NCBI GenBank assembly: GCA_031414805.1
Contig: JANOQJ010000005.1
Span: 1-64,000, forward strand
Direction: 5' to 3'
DNA: 64,000 nt
DNA from: JAAFIW01 sp031414805
GTDB taxonomy: Bacteria; Pseudomonadota; Gammaproteobacteria; Burkholderiales; Burkholderiaceae_C
How positions within the stretch are numbered: the stretch's first letter is position 1; each line of letters starts with the position of its first letter. The notes under the pieces are model-generated. The model was given only the letters and a program-made list of their open reading frames with translations, did no database searches and was not told the origin of the DNA. Of this stretch, positions 24,950 through 34,090 are shown in pieces. The translations under genes were made by a program, and so were the position numbers.

Positions 24950-25914
24950 TCATCTCTTTCCCGCAGCGGAAGCAAGCGTCTGAAACCCCTTCGGCAACCC
25001 CGCCCGCCACAGCATGCCGTGCAAGGTTTCACCCGCCAACCAAAGCGCCACCTGCCCACGCAGCGCCAGCAAAGCAGTCAAATCAACGCCGGTGGCCACG
25101 CCCATGCTCTCCAACATCAACACCAGGTCTTCCATACACACATTCCCGCTGGCCCCCGGCGCGTGCGGGCAGCCGCCCAGGCCGGCCAGGCTGGCGTCAA
25201 AGCGGGTGATGCCGCACTGCCAGGCGGCCAGTGCGTTGGCCAGGCCCATGCCGCGCGTGTCGTGAAAATGCGCCGTGTTCAGCTTGTCACCGGCTATGGG
25301 CTTGGCTTGCTCAAACAGCGCCTTCACGCTGGCCGGGTTGGCGTAGCCCACGGTATCGGCCAGGCCTACCGCATCGACGCCCGCATCGAGCACCGCCTGC
25401 AGCAAGCGCATCACTTCAGCGGGTGCTACGGTGCCCTGCAGGGTGCAGCCAAATGCGGTGCTCATGCCCACTTCCACCTGCGTGGCTACACCCGCAGCGT
25501 CCCGCGCGGCCACGATGCGGGCGATCTCGGCCACCACGTCGTCGGGCGCTTTGCGCAGGTTGGCCAGGCTGTGCGCGTGGCTGGCTGATAGAGGCACCAA
25601 AAGCGAATGCGCACCACTGTCCAACGCGCGCTGCGCGCCTTTCAAGTTAGGCACCAAAACCGATGCCACCAGGCCCGGCAAGGTGCGCGCAAACGCCACC
25701 AGCTCGGCGGTGTCGGCCAGTTGCGGCAGCAAATGCGCGGGCACAAAGGAGCCCACTTCAATCTCGCGCTGGCCGGCCTCGTAGGCGGCGGCAATCCACT
25801 GCATTTTTTGCGCGCCGTGGGCAGCACCTGCTGAATGTTTTGAAGGCCGTCGCGCAGGCCCACTTCACGAAGGATGGCGGTGGGTTGACAGGTGGGCATG
25901 GTCATTTGGGGCAT
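24950..25914 (-). pseudogene. HMG-CoA lyase family gene with a one-base frameshift
   Basis: The family cleaves 3-hydroxy-3-methylglutaryl-CoA or related acyl-CoAs such as citramalyl-CoA to acetyl-CoA plus an oxo-acid. The N-terminal start ILREVGLRDGLQN lies in one frame and the rest, from MQWIAAAYEAG onward, in another. They meet at a run of six A (minus strand, 25804-25809); seven A would restore a protein of about 321 residues. Catalytic segments are otherwise intact: FHDTRGMGLAN and GLGGCPHAPGASGN. If the shift is a sequencing error the gene is functional. It heads the minus-strand cluster with CaiB and Bug genes. Confidence 0.85.
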
Positions 25915-26008
25915 GAATGGGTGGGCTGGAGAACGCTAGCCTAGATATTCCACACAACTAGTAAAGTGACTATTTAGCAATGAATAATCTCCCGATTGGA
26001 ATACCTGA

Positions 26009-26908
26009 ATGCACGACCTGGACCTGACCACCCTGCGCCTGTTCGTCTGCGTGTGCGAGACACGCAACATCGCCCGCGCCGCCGCCCAGGCCAATCTGGT
26101 GGGCTCAGCCATCAGCAAACGGCTGGCGCAACTGGAGCACATCGTGGGTACGCCGCTGCTGGTGCGCAGGCGCCACGGCGTGGAGCCCACAGCGGCAGGT
26201 GAAACGTTGCTGGAGCATGCGCGTGACATGCTGGCCAGCGCCCAGCGCATCGGCGTCGACATGGCTGCTTATGCCACCGGCGTGCGCGGCCAGGTGCGGC
26301 TGCTGGCCACTGCCTCGGTGCTGGCCGGCTCGCTGGCAGACGATGTGGCCAGCTTTTTGCAAAACCCGGCCTGCGCCGACATTCGCATTGACATTCAGGA
26401 GCAACTGAGCAGCGAGGTGGTACGCGGCGTGCGCGAAGGGCGCGCGGCGCTGGGGCTGTGCTGGGACGCCGCCGACCGCCACGGCCTGAGCAGCCACGCG
26501 TACCGCAGCGACCAGCTGGCCATCGTGGCACACACCAGTCACCCGCTGGCACGCTTCAAAAAGCTGCGCTTCGCCCAGACGCTGGACTACGACCACGTGA
26601 GCCTGCCCGTGGCCAGCGCCGTGCAAATCATGCTGCAACGCGCCGCCGCCACTCAGGGCCGCACGCTGAACTACCGTGTCATCGTTTCCAACTTTGACGC
26701 CGCCCTGCGAGTGGTGCGCGCCAATCTGGCCATCAGCGTCGTGCCCGCCCAGGTAGCTCAACCTTACGCGCAGGTTTATGGCCTGTGCGTGATCCCGCTG
26801 GCAGAGCCGTGGGCCAGGCGACGGTTTGCGATTTGCTGCAAAGACGAGGCGGCGCTGGGTGCGCCCGCGCGCATGCTGCTGGCCCATCTGGCGGCGCAAG
26901 CTGCATGA
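26009..26908 (+). CDS. LysR-family transcriptional regulator
   Basis: This 299-residue regulator has an N-terminal winged helix-turn-helix (about residues 4-63, with NIARAAAQANLVGSAISKR) and a periplasmic-binding-like effector domain from about residue 92. It is divergent from the HMG-CoA lyase/CaiB/Bug cluster with a 94-bp gap, the classical place for a LysR operator. It probably responds to the acid that cluster degrades. The specific inducer is unknown. Confidence 0.93.
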   Translation: MHDLDLTTLRLFVCVCETRNIARAAAQANLVGSAISKRLAQLEHIVGTPLLVRRRHGVEPTAAGETLLEHARDMLASAQRIGVDMAAYATGVRGQVRLLATASVLAGSLADDVASFLQNPACADIRIDIQEQLSSEVVRGVREGRAALGLCWDAADRHGLSSHAYRSDQLAIVAHTSHPLARFKKLRFAQTLDYDHVSLPVASAVQIMLQRAAATQGRTLNYRVIVSNFDAALRVVRANLAISVVPAQVAQPYAQVYGLCVIPLAEPWARRRFAICCKDEAALGAPARMLLAHLAAQAA

Positions 26909-26932
26909 GTTTTGTAAGCTAAAACAGATCAC

Positions 26933-26979
26933 AAGCCCTTATAAATACTGCTCAAACAGCTATTAAAAACATAGCAATT
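26933..26979 (+). repeat. Dispersed 45-bp repeat, copy 9
   Basis: It reads AGCCCTTATAAATACTGCTC then AAACAGCTATTAAAAACATAGCAATT. It is intergenic between the lysR gene and the His-rich gene. Confidence 0.85.
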
Positions 26980-27046
26980 TCTGTTTTTATCGATACCTGG
27001 CATATCCCTGCGCCACAATCGCAAGTCACGCCACGCATACCGCCTC

Positions 27047-27508
27047 ATGCTTACCCAAGTCCTGCGCTTACCCGCACCCCACAGCCACCCGCGCATGTCT
27101 GCATGGCAGCGGGCTGTGGTGTTGCTGGCGATGGTGGCGTCGCTGCTGGTGCAAACGCTGGGTGTGCTGCACGGTGTGGCGCATCCGGCGCGGCAGGCAG
27201 TGGGGCACGTGGACCACACCCACCACAGGGACCACGATCACCACGACCATGATGGCCACGCGCACGAGGGCCACGCGCATCACGACGAGGCCACCACCAC
27301 CTGGCTCGCGCATTTGTTCGCAGGCCACGGCGAGGGCGCTGAGTGCCGTTTGTTCGATGCCCTGGGCTCCGGTGACGGTGCGGTGCAATCACCGCCCGAC
27401 CTGCTGGCCACCGCCCTGCCCGACTACTGGCTTGTTTTTTACGCGGGCCAGGCACTGGCTCGCTGGGCTGCGCTGTACCAAGCGCGCGGCCCGCCTTCTC
27501 CTCGCTGA
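27047..27508 (+). CDS. His-rich DUF2946-like protein
   Basis: The 153-residue protein has a hydrophobic N-terminal segment (about residues 19-43, likely signal anchor or signal peptide). A stretch of alternating His and Asp follows (about residues 56-84, DHDHHDHDGHAHEGHAHH). The ECRLFDAL and C-terminal ARGPPSP features resemble DUF2946 proteins. It probably binds zinc or another divalent metal in the periplasm. An ATG at 27095 may be the real start. A TonB receptor gene follows 82 bases downstream, suggesting a joint role in metal uptake or sensing. Confidence 0.7.
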   Translation: MLTQVLRLPAPHSHPRMSAWQRAVVLLAMVASLLVQTLGVLHGVAHPARQAVGHVDHTHHRDHDHHDHDGHAHEGHAHHDEATTTWLAHLFAGHGEGAECRLFDALGSGDGAVQSPPDLLATALPDYWLVFYAGQALARWAALYQARGPPSPR

Positions 27509-27590
27509 ATCCCCCGTTTTTTCGTCTCTCCCCGCCCGGCTTATTGGCCCGGCGGGGTGCTCCGTTTTTCATTTTTTCAGCGAGTCACTC

Positions 27591-29696
27591 ATGTCATTTC
27601 ACTTTTTACGCTCCGGCGTGGCCCTGGCCATCGCGAGCGGGTTGAGCCCTGCCGTCCTGTCCCAATCAACCCCGCCCCCCGCCACCCTGAAAGAAATCAC
27701 CGTCACCGGCAACCCGCTGGGCGCTACAGACTTAATAGCACCTGCAGCCGCATTGACGGGCGACAACCTGCTGTTGCGCTCCCAAACCACCCTGGGCGAA
27801 ACGCTCAACGGCTTACCCGGTGTGAGCAGCACCTACTTTGGCCCCAATGCCAGCCGCCCCATCATTCGCGGGCTGGACGGCGACCGCATTCGCGTGTTGA
27901 ACAACGGCGGCGCAGGGGTCGATGCCTCCAGCCTGAGCTTTGACCATGCCGTGCCGATGGACCCGATAGCCGTGGAGCGCGTGGAGGTGCTGCGCGGCCC
28001 TGGTGCTTTGTTGTATGGCGGCAGCGCGGTGGGTGGCGTGGTCAACATCATTGACAACCGCATTCCCACCGAACCCACGGGTGGTTTCACCGGCAAAGCC
28101 GACCTGGGCTTTGCAACCGCCAATCGCGAACGCAGCGGCGCGGTGCTGCTGGAAGGCGGCAGCCAGCGCTTTGGCCTGCATGTGGACGCGTTCAAGCGCA
28201 ACACCGGCGACGTGCGCACACCGGTTGATCTGGACTGCACGCAAAACGGCACCACCACCACCGCCCGGCGCATCTGCAACTCGGCCAGCAAAGTGGACGG
28301 CGGAGCGATCGGCGGCTCGCTGTTTTTTGCCGATGGCTACCTGGGCGCAGGCGTGAGCAGCTACCAAAACACCTACGGCACCGTGGCTGAAGACGAAGTG
28401 ACCATCAAGATGCGCAGCCAGCGCTACAGCATCAAAGGCGAGCAGCGCAACCTGGGTGCCGCCACAGGCGGGCTGCTGCAAAGCATCAAGGGCCAGGTCA
28501 ACTACACCGACTACCGCCACACCGAGCTGGACGCGGGCACGCCCGGCACCCTGTTCACCAACAACGGCAACGACTGGCGGCTGGAAGCACGGCACGGCAA
28601 ATTAGGACCGCTGGAAGGCGTGATCGGTTTACAGGGAGAAAGCACCCGCTTCTCTGCCGATGGCGACGAGGCGTTTGCCCCCTTCAGCCGCAGCCGCAGC
28701 AAGGCGCTGTTTATCTATGAGGAGCTGCCCACCAGCTGGGGCAAGCTGAGTTTTGGCGGGCGCTCGGAATCCGTCACCGTGGAGTCTTTGGGCAATCCGG
28801 CTGTGGCCCGCTTCACCACTGGTAGCCGCAGCTTCAAGCCTGGCAGCTACGCGGTCGGCGCGCTGTGGAATCTGGCCCCCGGCTTCAAGCTCACCGGCAA
28901 CCTGGCGCACAGCCAGCGCGCCCCCAAAGACTACGAACTGTTTGCCAACGGCCCCCACCTGGCCACTGCCGCGTACGAGGTGGGCGACGCGCAACTGGGC
29001 ATAGAACGCTCCACCCAGCTGGACGCGGGTGTGCAGTGGCAAAGCGGCGCCAACCGCGCAGCGGTTACCGTGTTCACCAGCCGCTTTTCCAACTTCATTT
29101 CGCTGGAAGGCACCGGCATCAGCCGGGACAGCGAGGGCAATGGCTCAGGTACCGGCGTGACGGATTGCGGCGACGGCACCTCGCAAGAATCCGGCTGCGC
29201 TGCAGGCCTGCTCCCCGAGTTTGCCTACCGTGCGGTGCGTGCCCGCTTCACCGGCCTGGAGGCCAATGGCTCGTTTCGTTTGCTGGCACCCGCTTCCGGC
29301 AACACGTCCACGGTAGACCTGGAATGGCGTGCCGACTTCGTGCGCGCCAGCAACCAGACCACCGGCCAACCCCTGCCCCGCATCGCCCCCACCCGCATCG
29401 GCGCCACGCTGGTCTGGGCACAAGGCCCCTGGGGTGCAAGGCTGGGTTTTGACACCTCGTCCAGACAAAGCCGCGTGCCCGTGGGCGAACGCGCCACCGA
29501 CGGCTACACGCTGGTCAACGCCGCTATGACCTATCGCATCCAGGCGGGCCCCACCAGCCTCTTGTGGTACGCCAAGCTGGACAACGCAGGCAACCAACGC
29601 GCCTACAGCGCCAGCTCCATCCTCACGCAAACGGCGCCGGGTAAGGCGCCGTTGCCGGGGCGTAGCTTGAAGTTGGGCTTGCAGGCCAGTTTTTAA
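27591..29696 (+). CDS. TonB-dependent outer-membrane receptor (ZnuD-like candidate)
   Basis: This 701-residue outer-membrane receptor has a signal peptide ending near residue 25 and a TonB-box-like segment (LKEITVTGNPL). The plug domain includes RPIIRGLDGDRIRVLNNG, followed by a 22-strand barrel ending in LKLGLQASF with terminal Phe. The plug resembles the heme/zinc (ZnuD) branch rather than catecholate siderophore receptors. The His-rich gene just upstream supports zinc or a related metal as ligand; this is inference. The ATG at 27591 is chosen because a signal peptide follows directly. Confidence 0.82.
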   Translation: MSFHFLRSGVALAIASGLSPAVLSQSTPPPATLKEITVTGNPLGATDLIAPAAALTGDNLLLRSQTTLGETLNGLPGVSSTYFGPNASRPIIRGLDGDRIRVLNNGGAGVDASSLSFDHAVPMDPIAVERVEVLRGPGALLYGGSAVGGVVNIIDNRIPTEPTGGFTGKADLGFATANRERSGAVLLEGGSQRFGLHVDAFKRNTGDVRTPVDLDCTQNGTTTTARRICNSASKVDGGAIGGSLFFADGYLGAGVSSYQNTYGTVAEDEVTIKMRSQRYSIKGEQRNLGAATGGLLQSIKGQVNYTDYRHTELDAGTPGTLFTNNGNDWRLEARHGKLGPLEGVIGLQGESTRFSADGDEAFAPFSRSRSKALFIYEELPTSWGKLSFGGRSESVTVESLGNPAVARFTTGSRSFKPGSYAVGALWNLAPGFKLTGNLAHSQRAPKDYELFANGPHLATAAYEVGDAQLGIERSTQLDAGVQWQSGANRAAVTVFTSRFSNFISLEGTGISRDSEGNGSGTGVTDCGDGTSQESGCAAGLLPEFAYRAVRARFTGLEANGSFRLLAPASGNTSTVDLEWRADFVRASNQTTGQPLPRIAPTRIGATLVWAQGPWGARLGFDTSSRQSRVPVGERATDGYTLVNAAMTYRIQAGPTSLLWYAKLDNAGNQRAYSASSILTQTAPGKAPLPGRSLKLGLQASF

Positions 29697-29710
29697 GCGA
29701 TATTGGCCAT

Positions 29711-29756
29711 CAGCCCTTTTAAATAGTGCTCAAGCAGCTATGAATTAAATAGCAAC
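29711..29756 (+). repeat. Dispersed 45-bp repeat, copy 10
   Basis: It reads CAGCCCTTTTAAATAGTGCT then CAAGCAGCTATGAATTAAATAGCAAC. It is intergenic between two TonB receptor genes. Confidence 0.85.
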
Positions 29757-29793
29757 AACAAATCTCTCCACGCTTTCAACAACTTTTTTAATC

Positions 29794-31920
29794 ATGCAAA
29801 AAACCCCGTATCTCCGCGTCAAACCCAAGCCCTACAGGCAAGCTCTCAGCCTGTCGGTGGCAACACTGAGCGGTCTGTGTGCCACAGCCAGCCTGGCGCA
29901 AACCGATGCCATCTTGCCCACCGTTCGCATCACCGGGCAATCACCCGTGGTCAATATGCAGGGTGCGCGCAGTGAGATTTCTCTAGACCCGGCCAAGCTG
30001 CCTTCGGCGCTGTCGGTGGTGACGGCTGAAGAACTTGGCACGATCAACGTAGGCCGCGACATTTCCAATATTTTTCGCCGTGTGTCGGGCGTGGTGGCCA
30101 ACAACATTGACCAGGGCGACACCGGAAACGGTTTTCGCATGCGCGGCTTTGCAACTGGTGGCACGCATGGAGCAGACACGGCGGTGTATGTAGATGGCAT
30201 GCCGCAAAACATGCCCTCCAGTGAGGCTGGCGCGGGCCATGGCCCTGCATTTTTAGAGTGGCTCACGCCCGACATGATTGAGCGTGTCACGGTTATCAAA
30301 GGGCCGGTGTCCGCATTGTTTGGCGACCAGAACCGCGCCGGTGCGGTAGACATTCGCACCCGCAGCGGCCCGCAACCCAGCAGTGCAGCGCTCACGCTGG
30401 AAAGCTTTAACGGGCGGCGTGGCACGCTGGTGCTGTCGGGCCAGCTGTTTGCGGACCAGGTCAACCCGATCCAGTCGCTGTTTGTGGCCGATGTTTACCG
30501 CGCGGGCAGCTTTCGCGACAACTCCAGCAACAAGCGCGACAACCTCATGCTCAAGCTGTCCGCCCAACGCGACGATGCGCTGTATAGCCTGCGCTTGAAT
30601 TACTACCGCACCGACTACCAGGCCCCAGGCTATCTCAGCTACAGCCGACTGGCCGCAGGTCTGGTAGCCCCTACATCGAAAGAAGAAAACGCCCTGCCTG
30701 GCTATGGCAACGGACATCGCACGGCTGTTGTGTTTAACCGCGCGCCAGCACAAGGCGAAGCCGGGTTGTATGCCACGGTTTACGCAGAAGACTTTCAACG
30801 CGTACGCGGCGGTATAGCCGGTGGGTTGCTGCACAACGAGGGCTCGGACGATCGCACCATCCTGGGCGGGCGGCTGGCCTACAACTGGGTGTTTGGCAAC
30901 ACCGGGGCGCTGCAGGCGGGTGCTGATGTGCGCAGTGACCAGGGCGATGGCATTCGCCGCCGCTTCACCAGCTACACACCCACCGCCAACTACCTGACCA
31001 ACCTGGATATGGATCTGCTGACCTGGGGTTTGTTTGCTCAGGGGCAATACAAACTCGCACCCAACATCAAGCTGCTGGCAGGCGGGCGCCTGGACAGCTT
31101 TGACTACGAGATCACCAACCGCAAGCTGCCAGCCGCCTCCACGGGCTACCGCAAATCAGTCTTCACGCCCAAGCTGGGCGCGGTGTGGTCGGTGTCGCCG
31201 CAGCTGGATGTTTTTGCCAACGCGGCAGAAGGTTTCAGGTCAGCTTCGGCGCAGCAAATCAGCCCGAGTGGGGCACTGGGACCGCTGGGCGCGATTGGCG
31301 GCAAAAACAACGCGGGCATTGAGCCCACCAAGGTCAGGTCCTATGACGTGGGTTTTACGGCAACGCCTGCTGCGGGTGTGTCGCTGTCAGCCGCCGCTTA
31401 CTACACCTTGAACCAGGACGAAATCGTGCTGGTCGCCCCCGACACCTTTCAGTCGGTGGGCAGCACTACGCGCAAAGGTTTCGAGCTGGAGGGCCGCTGG
31501 CGCGCAAGCCCGGCCTGGTCGGCTTACGCCAGCTACAACCGCATTTTGAAAGCGCAGGTCAACAACCCGTTACCCGGTATTGCGCCCCAGTTATCGGTAC
31601 CCAAAGACCAACTTAAGGCCGGTGTGGAATACAAAACACTGGCGGGCGCGGGCCGTATGACCGTGAATGCTGACCTGTACTACACCGCATGCAATCCGTT
31701 TTTCAGCGGTACGCCGCTGGTGCAAGGCACCATGCCGCTGTACACCCGCTACGACTTCAAAGTTACCTACGACTGGCAGAAATACCAGCTGTCGGGCTTT
31801 GTGGTGCTGCAACCCCAGCGCAACAGCAGCGAAGCTGCGTTTGCCACGACTGCGGGCTTGCAGGTCTCACCCAACCCCAAGCAGCACGTGGGTGTGAGCT
31901 TGCGGTACTTTTTTGAGTGA
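29794..31920 (+). CDS. TonB-dependent siderophore-type receptor
   Basis: This 708-residue outer-membrane receptor has a signal peptide (about residues 1-36), a plug domain with GFRMRGFATGG and VTVIKGPVSALFG, and a C-terminal barrel ending GVSLRYFFE. It is closest to the ferric-siderophore receptor group. An ABC ATPase gene begins 6 bases after its stop, followed by two DUF3526 permease genes, so the four genes are probably one operon. The ligand is unknown. Confidence 0.88.
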   Translation: MQKTPYLRVKPKPYRQALSLSVATLSGLCATASLAQTDAILPTVRITGQSPVVNMQGARSEISLDPAKLPSALSVVTAEELGTINVGRDISNIFRRVSGVVANNIDQGDTGNGFRMRGFATGGTHGADTAVYVDGMPQNMPSSEAGAGHGPAFLEWLTPDMIERVTVIKGPVSALFGDQNRAGAVDIRTRSGPQPSSAALTLESFNGRRGTLVLSGQLFADQVNPIQSLFVADVYRAGSFRDNSSNKRDNLMLKLSAQRDDALYSLRLNYYRTDYQAPGYLSYSRLAAGLVAPTSKEENALPGYGNGHRTAVVFNRAPAQGEAGLYATVYAEDFQRVRGGIAGGLLHNEGSDDRTILGGRLAYNWVFGNTGALQAGADVRSDQGDGIRRRFTSYTPTANYLTNLDMDLLTWGLFAQGQYKLAPNIKLLAGGRLDSFDYEITNRKLPAASTGYRKSVFTPKLGAVWSVSPQLDVFANAAEGFRSASAQQISPSGALGPLGAIGGKNNAGIEPTKVRSYDVGFTATPAAGVSLSAAAYYTLNQDEIVLVAPDTFQSVGSTTRKGFELEGRWRASPAWSAYASYNRILKAQVNNPLPGIAPQLSVPKDQLKAGVEYKTLAGAGRMTVNADLYYTACNPFFSGTPLVQGTMPLYTRYDFKVTYDWQKYQLSGFVVLQPQRNSSEAAFATTAGLQVSPNPKQHVGVSLRYFFE

Positions 31921-31925
31921 CTGCC

Positions 31926-32666
31926 ATGTTGACCGTAACTAATCTGGTGGTGAGTTTTGACGGCAAACGCTGTGTGGACGGACTGAATCTGTCGGTGCCA
32001 CAGGGCTCGGTTTACGCCCTGCTGGGGGGCAACGGCGCGGGCAAAACCACCACCTTAAATGCACTGCTGGGCTTCGTACAGCCCACTAGTGGGCAGGTAC
32101 GTGTGGGCGGGTTTTCGCCGGTAGAGCAAAGCGTGCAGGCGCGTGCGCTGATGGCTTACTTGCCGGAGAACGTGGCCCTGTATCCCTACTTGAGCGGCCT
32201 TGAAAACCTGCGCTATTTCTGCGCGCTGTCGGGCAAAGACCCAGGTCCTGCGGCTGCGGCTTCGTTGCTGCAAGCGGCGGGCCTGGACGGCGGTGCCCAC
32301 AGCCAACGGGTGTCGGCCTATTCCAAGGGCATGCGCCAGAAGGTGGGCCTTGCCATTGCACAAGCCAAAGGTGCTCGCGCCATGCTGCTGGACGAGCCCA
32401 CCTCGGGCCTGGACCCTGCGGCTGCCAACGACTTTGCCCAGCGCCTGAAACTGGCCAGCCAGACCGGGATGGCGGTGCTCATGGCGACCCACGACTTGTT
32501 CAACGCCAAGCAGGTGGCCAACCGCATAGGCATCTTGCGCCAAGGTCGAATGGTGGACGAGTTTGATGCCGACTCGGTGAGCCACACGGAGCTTCAGGCG
32601 AAATATTTGACCCACGCCAGGGGCGTGGAGGAAATAGCCCACGCCAGCGTGGAGGAGCTGACATGA
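31926..32666 (+). CDS. ABC transporter ATP-binding protein
   Basis: This 246-residue ATPase has Walker A GGNGAGKTTT, a signature YSKGMRQKVGLA (variant of LSGGQ, typical of CcmA/NosF exporters) and Walker B AMLLDEPTSGLDP. It energises the two DUF3526 permeases that follow. The ATG at 31926 is used; a GTG at 31917 overlapping the receptor stop is possible. It overlaps the next gene by four bases. The signature type points to export rather than import. Confidence 0.9.
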   Translation: MLTVTNLVVSFDGKRCVDGLNLSVPQGSVYALLGGNGAGKTTTLNALLGFVQPTSGQVRVGGFSPVEQSVQARALMAYLPENVALYPYLSGLENLRYFCALSGKDPGPAAAASLLQAAGLDGGAHSQRVSAYSKGMRQKVGLAIAQAKGARAMLLDEPTSGLDPAAANDFAQRLKLASQTGMAVLMATHDLFNAKQVANRIGILRQGRMVDEFDADSVSHTELQAKYLTHARGVEEIAHASVEELT

Positions 32667-34090
32667 ACGCCCTGGTATTACGCAAAGAGTGGTTGGCCCT
32701 TGTGCGCGACGGACGGCTGGCCGTGCTGTGCGTGGGCCTGCTCGTTTTGCTGGCTGGCCTGACAGCCAACGCTGCCTGGCAACACCAGCGCGATCACGCG
32801 CAGCGCGATGAGGCGCAACAGGCCACCCGCCAGCAGTGGGACAACCAGGGCGACAAGCATCCCCACCGGGGAGCGCACTACGGTCTGTATGTCTTTCGGC
32901 CATTCTCGGGCTTGAGCGCGATAGAACCGGGCTTGGTGCCCTACACCGGGCAAGCCCTGTGGCTGGAGCCGCACCGGCGCAACATGGCACGCTACAGCCC
33001 GGCAGCCGATGAAACCGCAACCAGCCGTTTGGGGCGATTCACCGCTGGTTTTGCCTTGTATGCGCTGCTGCCATTGCTGGTGGTGGGGCTTGCGTTCACC
33101 AGTTTGACGCAAGAGCGCGAGCAAGGCACTTTGCGCATGCTGCACAGCGCAGGCCTATCGGTTAAGGCCTTGCTGGTGGCGAAGTTTGCGGTGCTGGCTG
33201 GTGTATCAGGCACCGTGCTGCTGCTGGCGATGGCTCTCGGCGCAGGCATGTTTGGGCTGGTCGGCTTTGAGCCGACGGACGACCCAGGCAGCTTGTCGCG
33301 TCTGGCGCTGCTGGGGCTTTCCGGGTTTGTCTATTGCTGCATTTTTGCCGTGATGGCCCTGGCCTTGTCCGCGTGGCTGGCAACCAGCCGCATGGCGCTA
33401 CTGGCCGTGCTGGCGATGTGGGTGGCCTTTGTATGGGTGGTGCCGCGCGTGTCGGCGGGGGTAGCTGCGCAAACGGTTGCGTTGCCCTCGCATGACGAAT
33501 TCTGGGCAGCCATCCGGCGCGACTATGAGCAAGGCCTGCCGGGCGACGGCCCCCTAACCGATCGGGTCAAGCGCTTTGAAGCGGACACCATGGCGCGTTA
33601 CGGTGTGACTCGGGTGGAGGACTTGCCAGTGGGTATCAACCCCATGCGCCGCCTGTTTCGAGATGCCTACGCTGACAAAGTCCATGCGCTGCACTTTGCC
33701 GACTTGTGGGGCCGCTATGCACGCCAGGAAAACCAGGTGCGATGGTTTGCCGTGCTCAGCCCCACAGTGGCCATGCGCGCTGTCGCCATGGCCAGCGCTG
33801 GCACCGATTTGGCGCACCAACGCCACTTTGAAGAAGCTGCAGATGCGTACCGCCGCAGCATCAACACGGCCATTGACCAGTGGGAGGCTGACAGCACACA
33901 AGGGGTCACCTCGTTCGAATCGAAGTTTGCCGACGACTCGCTGTGGCAGTCCATGCCGACGTTTCGCTACGCACCGCCGCCCCCGCAATGGGCCTGGAAA
34001 CAGGCCTGGGTGCCACTTTTGACTTTACTGGCCTGGCTGGTCGGCGCGCTGGTACTGCTGCGCTGGGCTGCCAAAGGCTTGACGCCATGA
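32663..34090 (+). CDS. ABC permease, DUF3526 family (first)
   Basis: The 475-residue membrane protein has a first helix near residues 17-40, a long periplasmic segment with the conserved HYGLYVFRPFSGLSAIEPGL region, and a block of about five helices (roughly residues 115-275). A second extracytoplasmic loop and a last helix near 445 follow. It pairs with the ATPase upstream and the second permease downstream (ATGA overlaps on both sides). DUF3526 permeases belong to the ABC-2 exporter type; the substrate is unknown. Confidence 0.85.
   Translation: MNALVLRKEWLALVRDGRLAVLCVGLLVLLAGLTANAAWQHQRDHAQRDEAQQATRQQWDNQGDKHPHRGAHYGLYVFRPFSGLSAIEPGLVPYTGQALWLEPHRRNMARYSPAADETATSRLGRFTAGFALYALLPLLVVGLAFTSLTQEREQGTLRMLHSAGLSVKALLVAKFAVLAGVSGTVLLLAMALGAGMFGLVGFEPTDDPGSLSRLALLGLSGFVYCCIFAVMALALSAWLATSRMALLAVLAMWVAFVWVVPRVSAGVAAQTVALPSHDEFWAAIRRDYEQGLPGDGPLTDRVKRFEADTMARYGVTRVEDLPVGINPMRRLFRDAYADKVHALHFADLWGRYARQENQVRWFAVLSPTVAMRAVAMASAGTDLAHQRHFEEAADAYRRSINTAIDQWEADSTQGVTSFESKFADDSLWQSMPTFRYAPPPPQWAWKQAWVPLLTLLAWLVGALVLLRWAAKGLTP

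Noticed and set aside
27720..27760. A further repeat copy inside the TonB receptor gene (CTACAGACTTAATAGCACCTGCAG)
   Set aside because: Only TTAATAGC and a loose flank match; without the GCTTGAGC centre the resemblance is too weak to count.
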